Assembly: GCA_025526995.1 (NCBI GenBank)
Contig: JAHLKG010000003.1
Span: 1,178,001 to 1,242,000, forward strand
From: Powellomyces hirtus
Lineage: Eukaryota; Chytridiomycota; Chytridiomycetes; Spizellomycetales; Powellomycetaceae
DNA length: 64,000 nucleotides
Direction of reading: 5' to 3'
This document shows positions 20,100-35,691 of the stretch, piece after piece. A program made the translations under genes and the position numbers. Numbering within the stretch: position 1 is the stretch's first letter; each line of letters starts with the position of its first letter. The notes beneath the pieces are model-generated. The model worked only from the letters and a program-made list of their open reading frames with translations, made no database searches and had not been told where the DNA came from.

Positions 20100-23000
20100 A
20101 TGGCCAATAGTGACACCGACGTTGACGACGTCGACCATGCGGCTGTCACACTCAGCCCGCGGTTAAAGCGACGGTCCGTTGCAAGCAAAAAAGTGGCGGC
20201 AGGGTCTCATTCCCCATTGGAAGATCATCCAGGGAGTGGAGACTTCCGTAACGTGGAAGATGACGATGAAGACTCGGACTTCGTGCCCGAGACCCCGAGT
20301 GCACAATTAACACCCGGAGAGCGACCTCGTAGTACCGGCCAGGACCCACAATCAGCTTCGGCACAAACCCGGGGACAAGCATGGAGGAATCTGCCGCCTA
20401 CGCCGCTCTTGAGTCAAACCAAGGCCCGATACGGAGCTCGGAAAGTGGTGTCGTCAGAACAGATGGAAAACATTGGCGTTCCAAAGCGCGGGCAGGCCTC
20501 ATTTGGGAATTCGATAGAGGGTTATAGATTCCATGGATCGAATGGGAAGGGGGATACATCATCATCAAATGCGCCGCCTGCTATTCCTTATAAAACGCCC
20601 AAACTCAAACCAGGTGAAGGCTATAGTATTGCTTCAAAGCGACCGCGCTTTCCGAGTGTCGATGAGCTCCCGACAGCGAGTGCAGCCATCAGCAGCGCTC
20701 GGGATTATTGGGCTCCCTGGACGTCAGAAAACACCTCTAGTCCGCGTCACACGACTGCCCCTGCCACCGTTCCCGCACCTGTCAGATCAGATTCTTCCCT
20801 CGACGCGGTGCTTGCGAGACTGACAGCGCGATTTCCCTCGGTTAACTTGGCCGCGCTTCGAATGATACTGGAAAGCGTCAGTGGGGACTACGAAAAGGCC
20901 AAGACGCTTATACTTGAGAGCATTGCAAAGGGAGCTGGCGCCGACGGCAGCGCGCCAAAGAGGAGACGGTTGGTGAAGAAGAAGGATGCTCAACAGCGGG
21001 AAGCCAGCGTTGTTAGCAATGCCAGCGAAGTTCAGGTGACATCTGTGCGACCAGCACCTAAGCCGCGAGCGCCATCCAGGACAATTACTATTGCTGATTC
21101 GAGTAACAACACCGACGTTGATGATGCAAAGCCTTATCGGGAATCAGACCTAGACCAACGCACCGTCGCATTCTTCAACACCGCCAGTCCACAACAGATG
21201 TCAGAAGCCATCGCGATGTGCACACCGGAACAGGGCAATTTTATAGTCGGACTTCGTCCATTCACCAGCATGGAGCATTTGACGGATTCACTCACTGGCC
21301 ACAAAGGACAGCGACCACTGAGTAAGCTACCAGAACGTTATCAGGAAGTCCTTGAAGGCTACAGTGAAGTGGATTCACTGATCGAACAATGTGAAAAGTT
21401 TGGCGACGAGGTCATGGCTATATTGAAAAGCTGGACAACCACAGGGGCCTCAACCGGCGGTACTCAAGAAGAAGCTGCAACTGAAGTTAGTCTTGTTCAC
21501 GTCAACGACAGCGCATTAGGAAGTGACGATGGTTTAGAGGAAGAGGGCGACCTCGACATTGGTCGTGGAAATGTACATAAATGCCTGGCACGACAGCCAT
21601 CGGTAGTCAACCCCGACCTCCCATTGAAGTCCTACCAGCTTGTGGGAGTCAGCTGGCTCTATATGTTGCATAGCAAGGGATTGGGTGGTATTCTCGCTGA
21701 TGAGATGGGGCTGGGAAAGACTGCTCAGGTCATTTCGTTTCTCGGGTATCTCAAAGCCCTCGGAAAGCCGGCGGGTCCTCATCTTATCGTAGTCCCCGCT
21801 TCAACGCTGGAAAACTGGCGACGAGAAATCACTAAATGGTGTCCGTCTCTGAACGTTACTTCCTACTACGGAGGTCAAAGTGAGCGATTCTCTATGCAGC
21901 AAGAGATAAGTGATGATATCGACCAGACGGATATCATATTGACCACGTACGTAGTTTCCCATGTGTGCCTGCAGGATGTTGCTTATACTGTTTGTCTCAT
22001 ATAGATATAACCTATGCACCGGGGCCAAGGACGACCGCAGCTTCCTCCGACGACTGCGCTGCAAGTCCCTTATCCTTGATGAAGGACACATGGTCAAAAA
22101 TATGGAGTCCGCCAGATACAAGCATCTTATGTCTTTCAAGGCGTCTTTTCGACTGTTGCTAACCGGCACTCCGCTGCAAAATAATCTCATGGAACTTTTA
22201 GCGCTGTTAACTTTCATCATGCCCACTCTGTTTTCGAACATCGATGCATTTACGAAAATTTTCAACATTAAGAATTCCGGTGAAACAGGGTTCCTTAGTC
22301 GTCAACGGATAGAGAGAGCCCAAAAAATCATGGCCCCGTTCGTTTTGCGGCGCAAAAAGGCTCAAGTGCTGACAGAACTGCCGGGTAAAACCCAAGAGGT
22401 CCAGCTGTGCAAAGCGACGGCACGGCAACGAGAACTCTATGAGGTATGTGGTCTGGACACTGATGAAGGACGATGAGGGTTATATTGACCAAAGGATCTA
22501 GTCAATAATAGCGGAATCTCGCAAATCTCTTCTGGAAGCATCGGCTGCAAGTGCCACCGCCGACGCTTCAAACTCGACCATGAACGGGAGCAAACCAAAG
22601 AGAGGCAAGAAGAAAGCCCCACCCCCTGCCGAAGGGACCCGGAAAGGCCTTTCGAATGTTCTAATGCAGCTTCGAAAGGCTGCCGATCACCCATTACTGT
22701 TCCGCCGGTACTACACTGATGATAAGCTGTGGCTTATGAGCCAACAGATTATGCGTGAACTTGAGTACGTGGACGCGAATCGGCAGTATATCTACGAAGA
22801 CATGATGGTCATGTCGGACTTCGAATTGCACAAATTGTGTGTCAAATTTTCTGTAAGTGCGCGACTATCTCTTGCTCCCAGTGTCATGTCCCCTTTGCTT
22901 GACCGATATCTTTCGGCTCAGGCCATTTCAAAACATCGCCTCCAACCAGAACATTGGATGGATTGCGGCAAAATAGAAGTTCTGAAGCCCATGATTCTGA

Positions 23001-23654
23001 AAATGAGGGAAAGCGGCGATCGAATTTTGTTATTCAGCCAATTTGTGATGATGCTCGATATATTGGAGGCAGTTCTCGATACCATGGGCGTGAGATATCT
23101 TCGATTGGACGGATCAACCGGGGTCAACGAACGGTATGTATTCCCCCTTGTCTAGTTCACATTGATACTTTCAGAGTTCATGCCTTAAATATTGACCACA
23201 TATCAAATGCAATAGTCAAAACATCATTGACTCGTATAATGACACACCTGAGGTGACCGTGTTCCTGCTGTCTACGAAGGCAGGTGGATTCGGCATTAAT
23301 TTAACATCCGCAAACGTGGTCGTCATCTACGATCTGGATTTCAACCCGCACAACGACGCACAAGCAGAGGACCGAGCGCACAGAGTCGGACAGACAAGAG
23401 ATGTCCGGGTTGTTAAACTTGTTCTCGATAAAAGTGTGGAACAGCACATTCTCAAAAGGGCCATGACAAAACTTAAACTGGATGAGCGGGTGCAAGCGGT
23501 CGATGACGATGGAAAAGTTAGTGATGGTAAGCTTACGCGCATGTCGCTATTACTGCTGTATGTCAGAAAGTTCTTACCCAGGGTTTACTACCAAGATGAA
23601 ATCGTTGACTCGTACGTCTTGGATATGTTGCGCGACGAGTTGGTCACCAGCTGA
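20100..23654 (+). CDS. FUN30: Fun30/SMARCAD1-family SNF2 chromatin remodeler
   Basis: Five exons: 20100-21946, 22005-22443, 22502-22852, 22922-23133, 23216-23654 (1095 residues; yeast Fun30 is 1131). The N-terminal half is low-complexity and basic with a CUE-like helix bundle near residues 230-280 (LDAVLARLTARFPSVNLAAL). The SNF2 ATPase follows: motif I DEMGLGKTAQ, motif II DEGH, and the GTPLQNNLMEL motif. The helicase C lobe has LLFSQF, LRLDGST and AHRVGQT. This family slides and edits nucleosomes at heterochromatin, centromeres and DNA ends. The last exon contains a good donor (23527, GTAAGC) and acceptor (TTACCCAG, 23581), but splicing them shifts the frame away from the natural-looking end DSYVLDMLRDELVTS; the unspliced end is used here and the C-terminus is uncertain. 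Confidence 0.93.
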
Positions 23655-23902
23655 ACTGTGCTTTCAGCATAATCTGGCCTTCAGCACCATCTGGCCTTGC
23701 CCGCGGACATTCTGCAGTTTGTTCGGCATGCCGTGGGGCATTATGCACTTTTGCGAATAAGAGGCGAGGAACCCGAATGGGCCCGCGTGATAATAATGAT
23801 GGGTTATACAAACATCCACAAAATTCGGTGGGATGACTGGATTCACGTATAGTAGATGCAACTCGGATGTGGCTTATTCGACCTATTCTATCACTTCACT
23901 GA

Positions 23903-24936
23903 ATGGATGAAGTTGCCCGTCAACTATATACTCCGACTCCTTCGCGGTTGCGCTTTCTGCAAGCCACGCTGCGCGTCACTCAAGCCACGTTTGACGGGGC
24001 AGCGGGGAAGGTTCCAGGAATCCCCAAATTACGCATTCCACTCATCATCATGACAGCCCCCGACAGCGTCAAAGGAACGTTTCCAGCGTGGCCTCTAAAT
24101 GGGCAGCTGCAACCACCGAATCCGACCTCACTGACTAGAAATGCAACGTCACGACCACAACACCAAGAAGCAAAGCAGGAGCCACCAGTACTTCTTCGTC
24201 AGAGCAGGCGGACTGATCGGAAACAGAACATTAAGTCTATATCGGATGCCAATCAGCTGCGATCCATGCTCGTCAGAGCAGAGCACACTTTACGAGATCA
24301 GTAAGCTATTTAGTGCCATTATCTTTGCGTGCCTGGGTGGAGGCTGCACTCTGCCAGTTTGCGTTGCGCGCGTTCTGACTCCATGTTTCTGCTTTTCTCA
24401 GAGCGCTATTACACGACCTTCCCGATAAAGGTGCGAAATTGCGACAAAGCTACGAAGCAATCAAAGAGCGGTTACAAAAGGTGTTGCAGGAGGGAGCCAG
24501 CACTGATGCAACAACTGCTACAACACAGCAGGCAGGGATGGAAGAGCAAGTCCGCAAGACGTTGTCAACGGAGGATCAAACTATGGAAAACCTGCAGGAA
24601 GATTTCCATCGAATATCATTGTCCTCGTCCAGTGACCCACTCTCACCGAAACGGAAAGTTATTGCAGAGCTCGTTGCCAGAGCCCCGGTGGCAGAAGGCG
24701 GAGCTATACGGGGAATATCATTTCAAGAAGTTTTGGAACTTGAGAGAAATCGACAGGAAGACCTCGAGGAGGCTCGGATCAATCGAATTAACGTTAAGAT
24801 GGAGACCGCGCGGTCACAATCCTCTAATCATAGACGTCAAGCCACGGGGATTGGAGAAAACACCACTTCCAGTGATGGTGATGAAACAGACCCTGACAGC
24901 GATGATGATGATGATATCTTTGACCACATGGGATAG
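23903..24936 (+). CDS. Gdown1/POLR2M (GRINL1A)-like RNA polymerase II-associated protein
   Basis: Two exons, 23903-24300 and 24402-24936 (933 nt, 310 residues; intron GTAAGC..TTTTCTCAG). The segment spanning the splice, QLRSMLVRAEHTLRDQ then ALLHDLPDKGAKLRQ, matches the N-terminal helix of metazoan Gdown1 (LREMLKRQERLL...LPDKGKKI). Near the C-terminus ISFQEVLELERNRQEDLEEA followed by RINRINVKM recalls Gdown1's conserved middle helix, and the protein ends in an acidic tail (DSDDDDDIFDHMG). Gdown1 binds Pol II, blocks TFIIF and makes initiation depend on Mediator. The true start may be the later ATG at 24050, since the first 49 codons look unconserved. The call rests on short motifs, so it is moderate. 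Confidence 0.65.
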
Positions 24937-25240
24937 CTGAGTTTTTCCTTCCGAGGCATTCCCCATCTCGTTTAAACTGCTGTACATATTGTGATCGTAC
25001 GCACTCCATCTGCCGGACAGGTAACCTATTTATCAATAAATTGAACTTGACAGCAACCACAAAGCAGCAGTTACTTGGTATTGGCAAATCCTTTTGTCTA
25101 AAAACACTGGCTTACTAATCTGACAAGAGTCCAGCAAAAAAAGCCATGTCCCTGCACAAAGTCCATTGGTCTCTCCATGTAATTGTCCCTAGCCGGTGCA
25201 AGGATATGTGAGACGGTATCATTCGAAGTCAAGTTCTTAT
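24937..25240. other. Shared 3' flank of convergent genes
   Basis: About 300 bp between the stop codons of the Gdown1-like gene (+) and coronin (-). AATAAA at about 25035 is a likely polyadenylation signal for the plus-strand gene. Nothing else is seen. Confidence 0.5.
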
Positions 25241-27397
<2,157 letters not shown>

Positions 27398-28480
27398 CGT
27401 CGGTTATCGTTGGCGTTCTAAGGTAAATGAGAGGCTATACGTGGACGAGATACAAAACCGGATGCTGAACAAGAGAAGGGGATAAGGCCCACTAAATACA
27501 GAGTGTGGTTTGGCCTTCTCTCCGAAGGAAGCCGCGAGGGTGGCGTTCCAAGATGGCTTGCCGTAGGCAATGGTCAGTATTGGTGCCAAGTGTCCTACCT
27601 GGTGCTCCTGATACGAGTCGAGTGAGACTGACAAGTTTGAGAACTGACTTGTCTGGTCTTTGTATTCACAAAAGAAAACCCCCTCCCGGAAGCCAAGTTT
27701 GAAAGTATGAAATTGCAAACAAAGAAAGATGCGGCGCACACGCTGAGGGTGTATTGGCTGGCTGGCCGGCTGGGTTGAATACCGTAAATGCGTGCGGCGC
27801 GCGTGTTTGGGCGCCGCGCGTATCTCCAATGAGGGTTGTTGAAGATGATGGTCCTCAGCGCAAATACACTCTAGAAAGATACGAGCAGCCACACAAAGAG
27901 TCCAGGCGGTTTTTTATTTCTACGTTAGGGGGGTGAAACGGATGATTTATGTCTTTGGAAGAAATTTCAATATTCAGAAAACAATACAGTTATTGCTGCA
28001 GAACATGTGATATTTTGATATGGATTCGGACATCATTCATCAGGTGTGGGCAATCTCTTGTATCGGCAGGAATCAGTCTCTGGAGGGAAAGCTTTGCCTC
28101 AACAACCAAGGTGTAGAAGAATTTTTCGTTCTTCCGGGAAGTGGATGATGGTCCGACTTCCCTGCTCAATAGAAGCAATGAATATGTTACTCCAGCTTTT
28201 AAAATGTCCGGTGCACGGGAGGTTGGTTCTCCAGTTTCTGAGCTTGTAAACACATCATCTGTTCTACACATCACATAAGGTCCAGCTGTGCAGTAGCGCG
28301 TGTACCATGATTGATCGTGTGTCATTTGAAAAAGATAACAGAAAGGCTAGTACAACACACTAAGTAACAGAGTCTCATCGCTACGAGAAAAAAAGTTCAG
28401 ATGAAGAAGTAAGGAAAGCGAACAAATAGCCAGAGGACAGAGTCATTAACAATGGGGCTGATTTTCTATATACACACATT
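27398..28480. other. Intergenic region between coronin and ACC1
   Basis: It holds the coronin promoter and the ACC1 3' flank, both on the minus strand. A 162-codon minus frame (27404-27892) has no domain and abuts the coronin start; it is not called. No repeats or RNA genes are recognised. Confidence 0.5.
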
Positions 28481-31400
28481 TTACAAGGCTGCAGATTTCA
28501 AGGTCTCGAGCAGGCGCTTCCTAGTCTTGGGGTCCGCAGTGCTCAGAGCCTTGAGGACACCGTCGATTGCAGCGTCGACGTCCATTTCCGCGATGCCCGC
28601 GACGAGTTGAGACCGAGCTTGACCCTTCAGCTTCTCGATACGATCATCAACGGAACTCTTGCAGATCGACAACCAGCGAACCGTTTCCAAGTCCTTGTGC
28701 CAGTGTTGGTCTGCGGAATAGGCAACGCGGGCCACATCGTCGTCGTACGTCTCATCATCGAGGGCAGCACGGACTTTGTTGACATCTTGGCGGAACCATG
28801 ATTCGAGAAGAAGGACGCATTGTTGCCGAGTCAAAGCAGGATCCGCCTTCCGAAGGTTCTGCAGGACGGTTTCTTCGGTGACCCGGCGGAGCAGACGCCA
28901 GTAGAAGAACCGTCGAGAGTCGCGCCAGCCAACCACGCGCTTGATCACGTCCTTGATAAGCATGCGCCCTGGGCGGTCGTGAAGGTCAGCGAACTGTATC
29001 GCGACCTGGTGGTAGACGGGCAAGAGCTCTTTTTCGCGCCGGTCGAAGGCGAGCTGAAGTTCAGCTTTGCGTTCTGCGGTCAAGTTTTGCGGGTTACCCG
29101 CATTCGCTTCGGTGAGAGCCCGTTTCAGTGTTCGGTACTCTTCATCGAGACGTTCCATGGCGGCAACCATTTGCGGACGTCGGAATTTGATCTCTACAAT
29201 GCCTTGTGGCTCAAGGACACCACCGCGGGATTGTTCCTCGGCGTACATTTCCATCATGTCGGGGTTAATCGTAGGATCGACGACCACCCAGGCACCGCCG
29301 CGCAATTCTCCAATGACATAGACAAACACGGGCTGCTTGTAAACGCGAAGTGCGTCAACAATGCAAGCACCGTACTTCAACACCTCCTTATACATGTCGC
29401 TTTGACCGCCGGAGAATCCACGCCAGTTGGCAAAGACGAACAATGGAAGCTGCTCGCCCTTGTTGAAGTCGTTGATCGCTTGCGCAGTCTTGTAGGCAGA
29501 ATTGGGATACCACACCTGACCGGCCTCCAAAATGGTCTGTTCTTCTGACTTCTCGTCAGCGGGGTCAGCAGGAATGACCGATTCGGTTGATCTTGTCTCG
29601 ACCGATATGACACCAACAGGGATTCCTCCCAATCGGGCACGGCCGACGACGACACCTTTAGCCCATCCAGCGAGCGTTTCGGTGAAGCTGCCGCGATCAA
29701 AGAAGCCATCCACAAACTCGCCGTCCTCATCTTCGGAACCCGCAAGGAGCACGCGAGGATCGTATGGCCCAGTAGGAATTTCGGTTTCGACATCCCGATC
29801 GACGGAGTCTGTAGCAGGCAGAATGGGCAACGGTGCATTGCGATGTTTGGGGACGTACGACAACCAATTCATAATCTCATGAACACCTTCCATATCATCC
29901 TTCGCTACCAGATGTGAGATACCGTTCCTGTGCATGATTTGCGTTCCGCCCAGTTGGAGGTTCGACGAGTACACCTCACGACCGAGAACCTTGTTCAGAG
30001 CGGCGGCACCGGTGAGGATGATAGGTGTGTACTCGACCTGGATGGTGCGTTGTCCGAGACGAACGAGGTATGCACCAATACCAACGCTTCGGCAAGTGAC
30101 GAGAGTGGCGGTGAAAATCTCCTCATATGCAAGACTGGTTTCACCGGCAATCATGCCGCTGCCTTGCAAGTTCTCAACTCCAAGACCGTTCTTGCGGCCA
30201 ATGACGTCAGTGATCTTGTACTGAATCTGCCCATCCTTGCCCCGAATCTTCTCACAGCACACAGATGGGGAATTGGGCTGATCGAGAACGAGTTTCTTGT
30301 GTTCCGCTTCGGTGAGGTACAAGTAGTCGAATCCTTTGGATGGATTCGTCGGGTCCAGCCATTCCACATTGAAGTGGTTGATAACCTCGTCGGCAAGCCC
30401 GATACGTGCTCCCGAGTTAGCCGAGATATAAATGCGAGGAATGCCTGCATGTTCGCCGGTTAGTTTCCAATGCGGCAGATGCTTCGGAGATAGCAACGTA
30501 TTTGGCTTACCTAGCTTCCTGGCATATTCTGATGCCTTGAAGAACACCAGATCTTCGTCAGGCCCAAAGGAGCCGATGTTGAACGTAATGTCATTGGCTA
30601 CAACGACAATGTGCCTGCCTTCGGGGTATTCAGGGGTGAACAATTCGAAGTCCCAGGCAACCATGCCGCAGTCATTTTCACCTTTCAAAGAACGGATGTT
30701 GAGCAACATTTCACAGACATCTGAAACGAATTTGCGCACTTACCAGGCTCACGAACGGCTTCCATCATCTGTCCGTTCTTTCCCACGATCAATTCAGAAA
30801 CGTTCATGACTACATTGGGAATACGGGCTCCTGTCTCTTTGGAAAATGCAGCCCATCGCTTCTCCGTAGATCGTCGGAACAGCTCCGGGAAGTCGTAAAT
30901 GTACGTAGTTCCCATAAGATGAGCCTTGTATCGCTTGGGTTGAATGGCCGCACGGGTAGCATACGGAGCTCCAACGGGAAGTTGATGGAAAGCTCCTGGA
31001 GGAGACGACAGCGATTGCAATTTCTGCACTCCAGTTCCATCGCGGTGCTCTTGATAGACGTCGACTTTCGTGACAAAACCGGTGACGGAGGAAATGATGA
31101 ATCGGATGGGCCTGACAGCATGAGGGTTGGAGCCGGAAGAAGATGCGTTTGAAGGTGTAGGAGAAACTAGGCCGTTTGTGTAACTGAAGCCATTGGCTGT
31201 GGCAACGTGGGAAGGATACGCGCTGTTTGTAGCATTTCTTCGAATAATGAAGCGCACTTCGGCCATTGCAATTCGCAGCTTCCACAACCTCTGCCCGTGT
31301 CGTTCCACAAACTCCTTCAAGCTGGCCTCGGCAGCATCGACGTCAATCTCGAATGTCGGGATGAAGTTTACAAACAAGTGATTGCAGTCGGTGTTCGGAT

Positions 31401-34400
31401 ACTGTGCGCCAACAATTTCCAACGCGTCCATAATGTCCGTCAAAATTCGGTTGCCCTCACTGACAAGATAGTCGTGCGTACGGATCTGGTCGCTCACAGG
31501 TGCCTGGCCGGGGTAGACGATAGCACGAACGAAGAACCGCGTGTCGGATGGATTCTTTTTGGCAACAGCGTGGTAGATATGGATGCGACGATTGTCGATG
31601 AAGCAAGGCTTCACTTCATAATTGCCAAGGCGCTGAAGCTCGAGTTGGTAAGCCATGGCGGGCTCAATGTGACGAATGACTACGTCCTCGGCGAAATCAA
31701 GCTCTTCCTTGTATGTAAAGTAGTGTGGGAACTGTGTTTCGCGAATCACCATGAAGGTGACTCGACGAACGCGCCTTGCACGCAGTAGAGCACCGATAGA
31801 TTTGATGATGGAAGCGAACCTCGTTTCCACAGGTTCTGCAGAGCCCTTCTTGAACGCAGGATCCAGGATGGCGACGTTGAACACATGGCGCATTCCACGA
31901 TGGTTGCCAGCGTCGGAGACAGACTCATCCTCTCCAAACTGCTCCACAATCCTTGGGAAACCTTCTTCCAGTTCATCCATAGACGAGAACGCACAGACCG
32001 TTCCTTTTCGAGTTGTCTTCGAGTCCATCGACGCTGTTGAGGCGTTCATCAAAGATGTGTAGGATCCGCCACGAGCAAGAGCTCTGCCGCGAGTCAGGTC
32101 ACCACTGCCTGAACTGGAGGTGGATGGACGCAGGGTAAACTCCCATTGAAGTACAACGGGGTTCGATTCCACATGCTGCTTGACGGATGTAATCGAATAC
32201 GCTTGATACGTGTGCAAGACGTAGGTGTAGAAAGCGGCAGTCTTAATTCCAATGTCCTCATGGTAAAAGAACCTGGGGAGAATGTCCAAAATGGCGTGGT
32301 TTGCCGTGACAAGCTTCGAAAGATACGAGTGATCGAAGGTCCGCGGTTTGCCGGGGGGATGGCCGCCCTCGTCATGTGCGGAAGAGTCCTTCTGCACCGA
32401 TGATCTGAGGATCTCCTTGATTTGCGCGTATCTCTCTTCATACCCTGGCAGCTGATACCAGATCAGGAGCTCCCTAGCCTTCAAAGACACCTTGGCGGTA
32501 CCGCGACCAGCGAATGCCGCAAACGTTTCCGCGATAGGAACAAAGGTGGCTTTTCCTTCTTCGGTGGTATCAGCGCGGACTTGATCGAGAAGGTTCAGCA
32601 CTAATTCCGCCCTGCTGCCGGACTTTGAGAAGGACAGCGCTACGGCGGTAACAGTCTCCAAAGATGTCTTGTTCTTGTCGCGAAGCTCCAGGAGTACATC
32701 TTCATATCGTCTGGTTTCAAAAAGCGATTGAATGTAGATGTAGCGTTTGAGCAGGTCGGCGAGGACGCTACGCTCGTGGTAGCGGAGGCCGTAAGCGTAA
32801 CGATCCAACACTTGTTGCATAGGCCCAATAGCGCTGTCAAAGGTGATGGCATCATCCCGAGGCAGTTCCGCTCGAGCAGCGTGTATAAGCTGTTGGAACG
32901 TTTTGGGGTAGAACGGCTCGTGTTCAGCGCGGAGACGTTCCAGCTCCGCGTGGAGGGAACCACTGAGTTTGAGTGGGATACGACCGGCCAAAGAAGAAAG
33001 CACCTGGGACAGCTCGCAGAGGGGCAATTCAGGATCGCGGAGAACCTCGACAAGCTTTCGGACGAGCAGCATCATATCACCGTGATACTCGTATCCATCC
33101 AGAATCGAGTCTGCAGTCTGCTTCAATTGCTCGTATTTTTGGTGTGGTTTTTCACCGACAACTTGAGGAATACCGAACGATGGGAATTCGCCGTCGAACA
33201 AGGTCGCTCTCTTCACTCGAGAAGGGTCGTCCAGGACCAGGGAGCCGATAACTTCGCCTGACTGCAAAACACTGCCGGCTGGCAAGCTGAATTGAACCAA
33301 CCCGCTCTCGCTGGCGAGCAGAGGCATGTACATCTTCATGACCTCGATCTCAGCAAACGCGTCTCCCGCGTTGATGTGGCTTCCATCTTCGACGAGGTAC
33401 CGAACGAGCTTGCCGGGGGATGGAGAACGGAGTTTGGTGGGATCGTTCTCCTTTTCAAGAACGCAAGTCTTGGAGTCAAGCTCCATATGGGTCACATGGC
33501 CTTCTTCCTTCGCGTAAACCAGGTGCTTCTGACCACCGAGCAGAACCATCAACCCTCCGTCAGCGAGCTTCTTCGCCACGACATCGACGCTAGAGCCGTT
33601 CACGCTCAATCGGTACGATTCAGGCCCGGTTACGGCCGTCGATATCTTGTACTGCACGTTGTTGTAGATAAATTCAACTTTGGACGATGTGGCCAACAGG
33701 TTTCGCGCCGGAGTTTGGCCCTTCTCAAGGGCCTTGTGGTATTCAGCAATGTTTGACTGGTAGGAAGATTGAGCTTTGAACACTGCTCCGCCGATGGCAG
33801 CGAGGATAGAGTCAGGCTTTTCGATGTCAATCTTCTTGGAGATGAGGACGTCCAACCAGCCCGTGGTGAATTCGTTGTCGATGTAGGTTTCGGTTTCCAG
33901 CAGTTTGATGAGATACTCGACGGTCGTTCGGAAATCACCACGGATCGACAGTTCTTTCAAAGCCATGACAAGATTCTTTCTACAATCCTGTCTTGTTTCT
34001 CCATATGAGAAGACATGTCCGAACTGAGAATCGGCGTACTCATGAACTCCACCGGAAGCGTTGACGGAAAAGTATCCCCAGACATTACTGTTACTGCGGA
34101 AGTTGAGTTCGAGAACCTTTCCGCTGTTGGGTTTGAATCCAGCATCAGGATTCTCGGCGGTAATTCGAGCAGCGATGACATGACCTTTCGGTGACGGTTT
34201 TCGCTGTATCTCGTGCGACTGAGGGGAGCTGAAGTCAAAGTCGATGTCTGACACACTGTTCGGTGTCAATCCGTAGAGAATACGGATGTCACGGATGCAG
34301 CTCAATGGGATACCCATGGCGACTTGGAGTTGAGCAGCGGGTATATTGACTCCGGAAACCTTTGGAAAGAAAAGAAGACAATGTTAACATCTGCAGCAGG

Positions 34401-35691
34401 ACTAGAACCATATTCTACGACGCCGTTCGTACCATTTCCGTGGTCGGGTGCTCCACTTGCAGACGGGGGTTCAGCTCCAGAAAGTAGTACTCTTTGGTGG
34501 CGGGTTCGTAGAGATACTCGACTGTGCCGGCGCTGACATATCCCACGAGCTGTGCAAGACGCACGGCCGCGCGCTCCATCTTGGCTAGAGTCTCCGGGCT
34601 GGCAATTGTGATTGGTGCCTCCTCGAGAATCTTCTGATGACGCCTTTGAACAGAGCAATCTCGTCCGAAAAGAGCAATGGCGTTGCCGTAAGCATCCGCC
34701 AGAAGCTGGACTTCCAAATGTCGAGCATTGCGCACGACCCTCATAATGAAGATTGGGGAACCAGGAACCTCACGCTGAACCTGAACAAAGGACTGCGCAA
34801 ACTGTGCCGGGTCGTCTACCAGACGGATGCCCTTGCCGCCACCACCTTCCGATGCTTTGATCATGACTGGGTAGCCGATACGTTCAGCATGGGCCAGCCC
34901 AACGTCGACGTCGTTCGTAGTAGCTTGATGATAGATCTCGTCAGGAACGTACGCATGTCCATCAGAGTCTTTGGCGTCGACAGTGATTCCGTCTCCGCTC
35001 CATGAGACGCAAGGAACGTCGGCTGACTGTGCGACGATCGTGGATGCGATCTTGTCTCCCAAAGCGCGCATAGCAGAAGGGGGAGGTCCAATGAAGACGA
35101 CGGGAGGGCTGAGTGCCGCGAGCTTTTCGGCTAGGACTGGGTTCTCGGAAGCGAAACCCCATCCTACCCAGACGGCCTGAGTAGGGTTACAGCAGTTAGT
35201 AAGCGATGCAGCCAACCACTCAAGAACAGGAGTTTAGAACATACATGTACGCCAGTTCGCTCCGCGATATCGACGATGAGGTCGACGTTTGCGTAGTTGT
35301 GGTTGCTAGTTCCACCAGGTACTTCGACGTACTGGTCCGCCATCCTGACGAACTCGGCGTTGACGGTCAAATCCTCAGGCGTGCACATGGCGGTGAACTG
35401 AATGGCGCGCTCATCGCCGAATGTCTCATAAGACCATTTGTGTATTGAGCGAATGGCTTTCACTGCTGCCATTCCGTTGTTGGCGATAAGAACTTTGGAA
35501 ATGGGAGTGTGACCCCGGCTGCGGGACACAAAATCCTGGACCGCATTGGAAGCAGCGGGAAGACGATGCGAGGAGGACGGTGTGTTGGGACTCGGCATGG
35601 CATCGCCTTTGGAAAGCCAAAGGGCGGGTAAGAAAGAACTGTCGAGCAGACGTGGCAGTGCGGGCCGGTGTGCGGGTCTTACCATCGTCAT
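28481..35691 (-). CDS. ACC1: Acetyl-CoA carboxylase (multidomain)
   Basis: It makes malonyl-CoA from acetyl-CoA, CO2 and ATP, the committed step of fatty-acid synthesis. Five exons: 35691 (or 35598)-35245, 35176-34433, 34359-30744, 30681-30511, 30444-28481. From the ATG at 35598 the protein is 2282 residues; from 35691 it is 2313. Biotin carboxylase: [22 protein letters not shown]-grasp loop EGGGGKGIR. Biotin attachment: EVMKM, with the lysine near residue 707. Central region, then carboxyltransferase lobes ([34 protein letters not shown]). Every exon junction falls within conserved text (TTEM/VSGVN, REPG/ENDCG, KLG/IPRIY). The longer start adds an Arg/Leu/Ala-rich, acid-poor leader ([16 protein letters not shown]) that could be a mitochondrial presequence. 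Confidence 0.97.

Noticed and set aside
27404..27892. 162-codon minus-strand frame upstream of coronin
   Set aside because: Composition looks random, it ends 6 bp from the coronin start codon and has no recognisable motif; it is probably promoter DNA.
28820..29548. 242-codon plus-strand frame
   Set aside because: It is the exact antisense shadow of the conserved ACC1 carboxyltransferase exon, as are several other long frames over ACC1.
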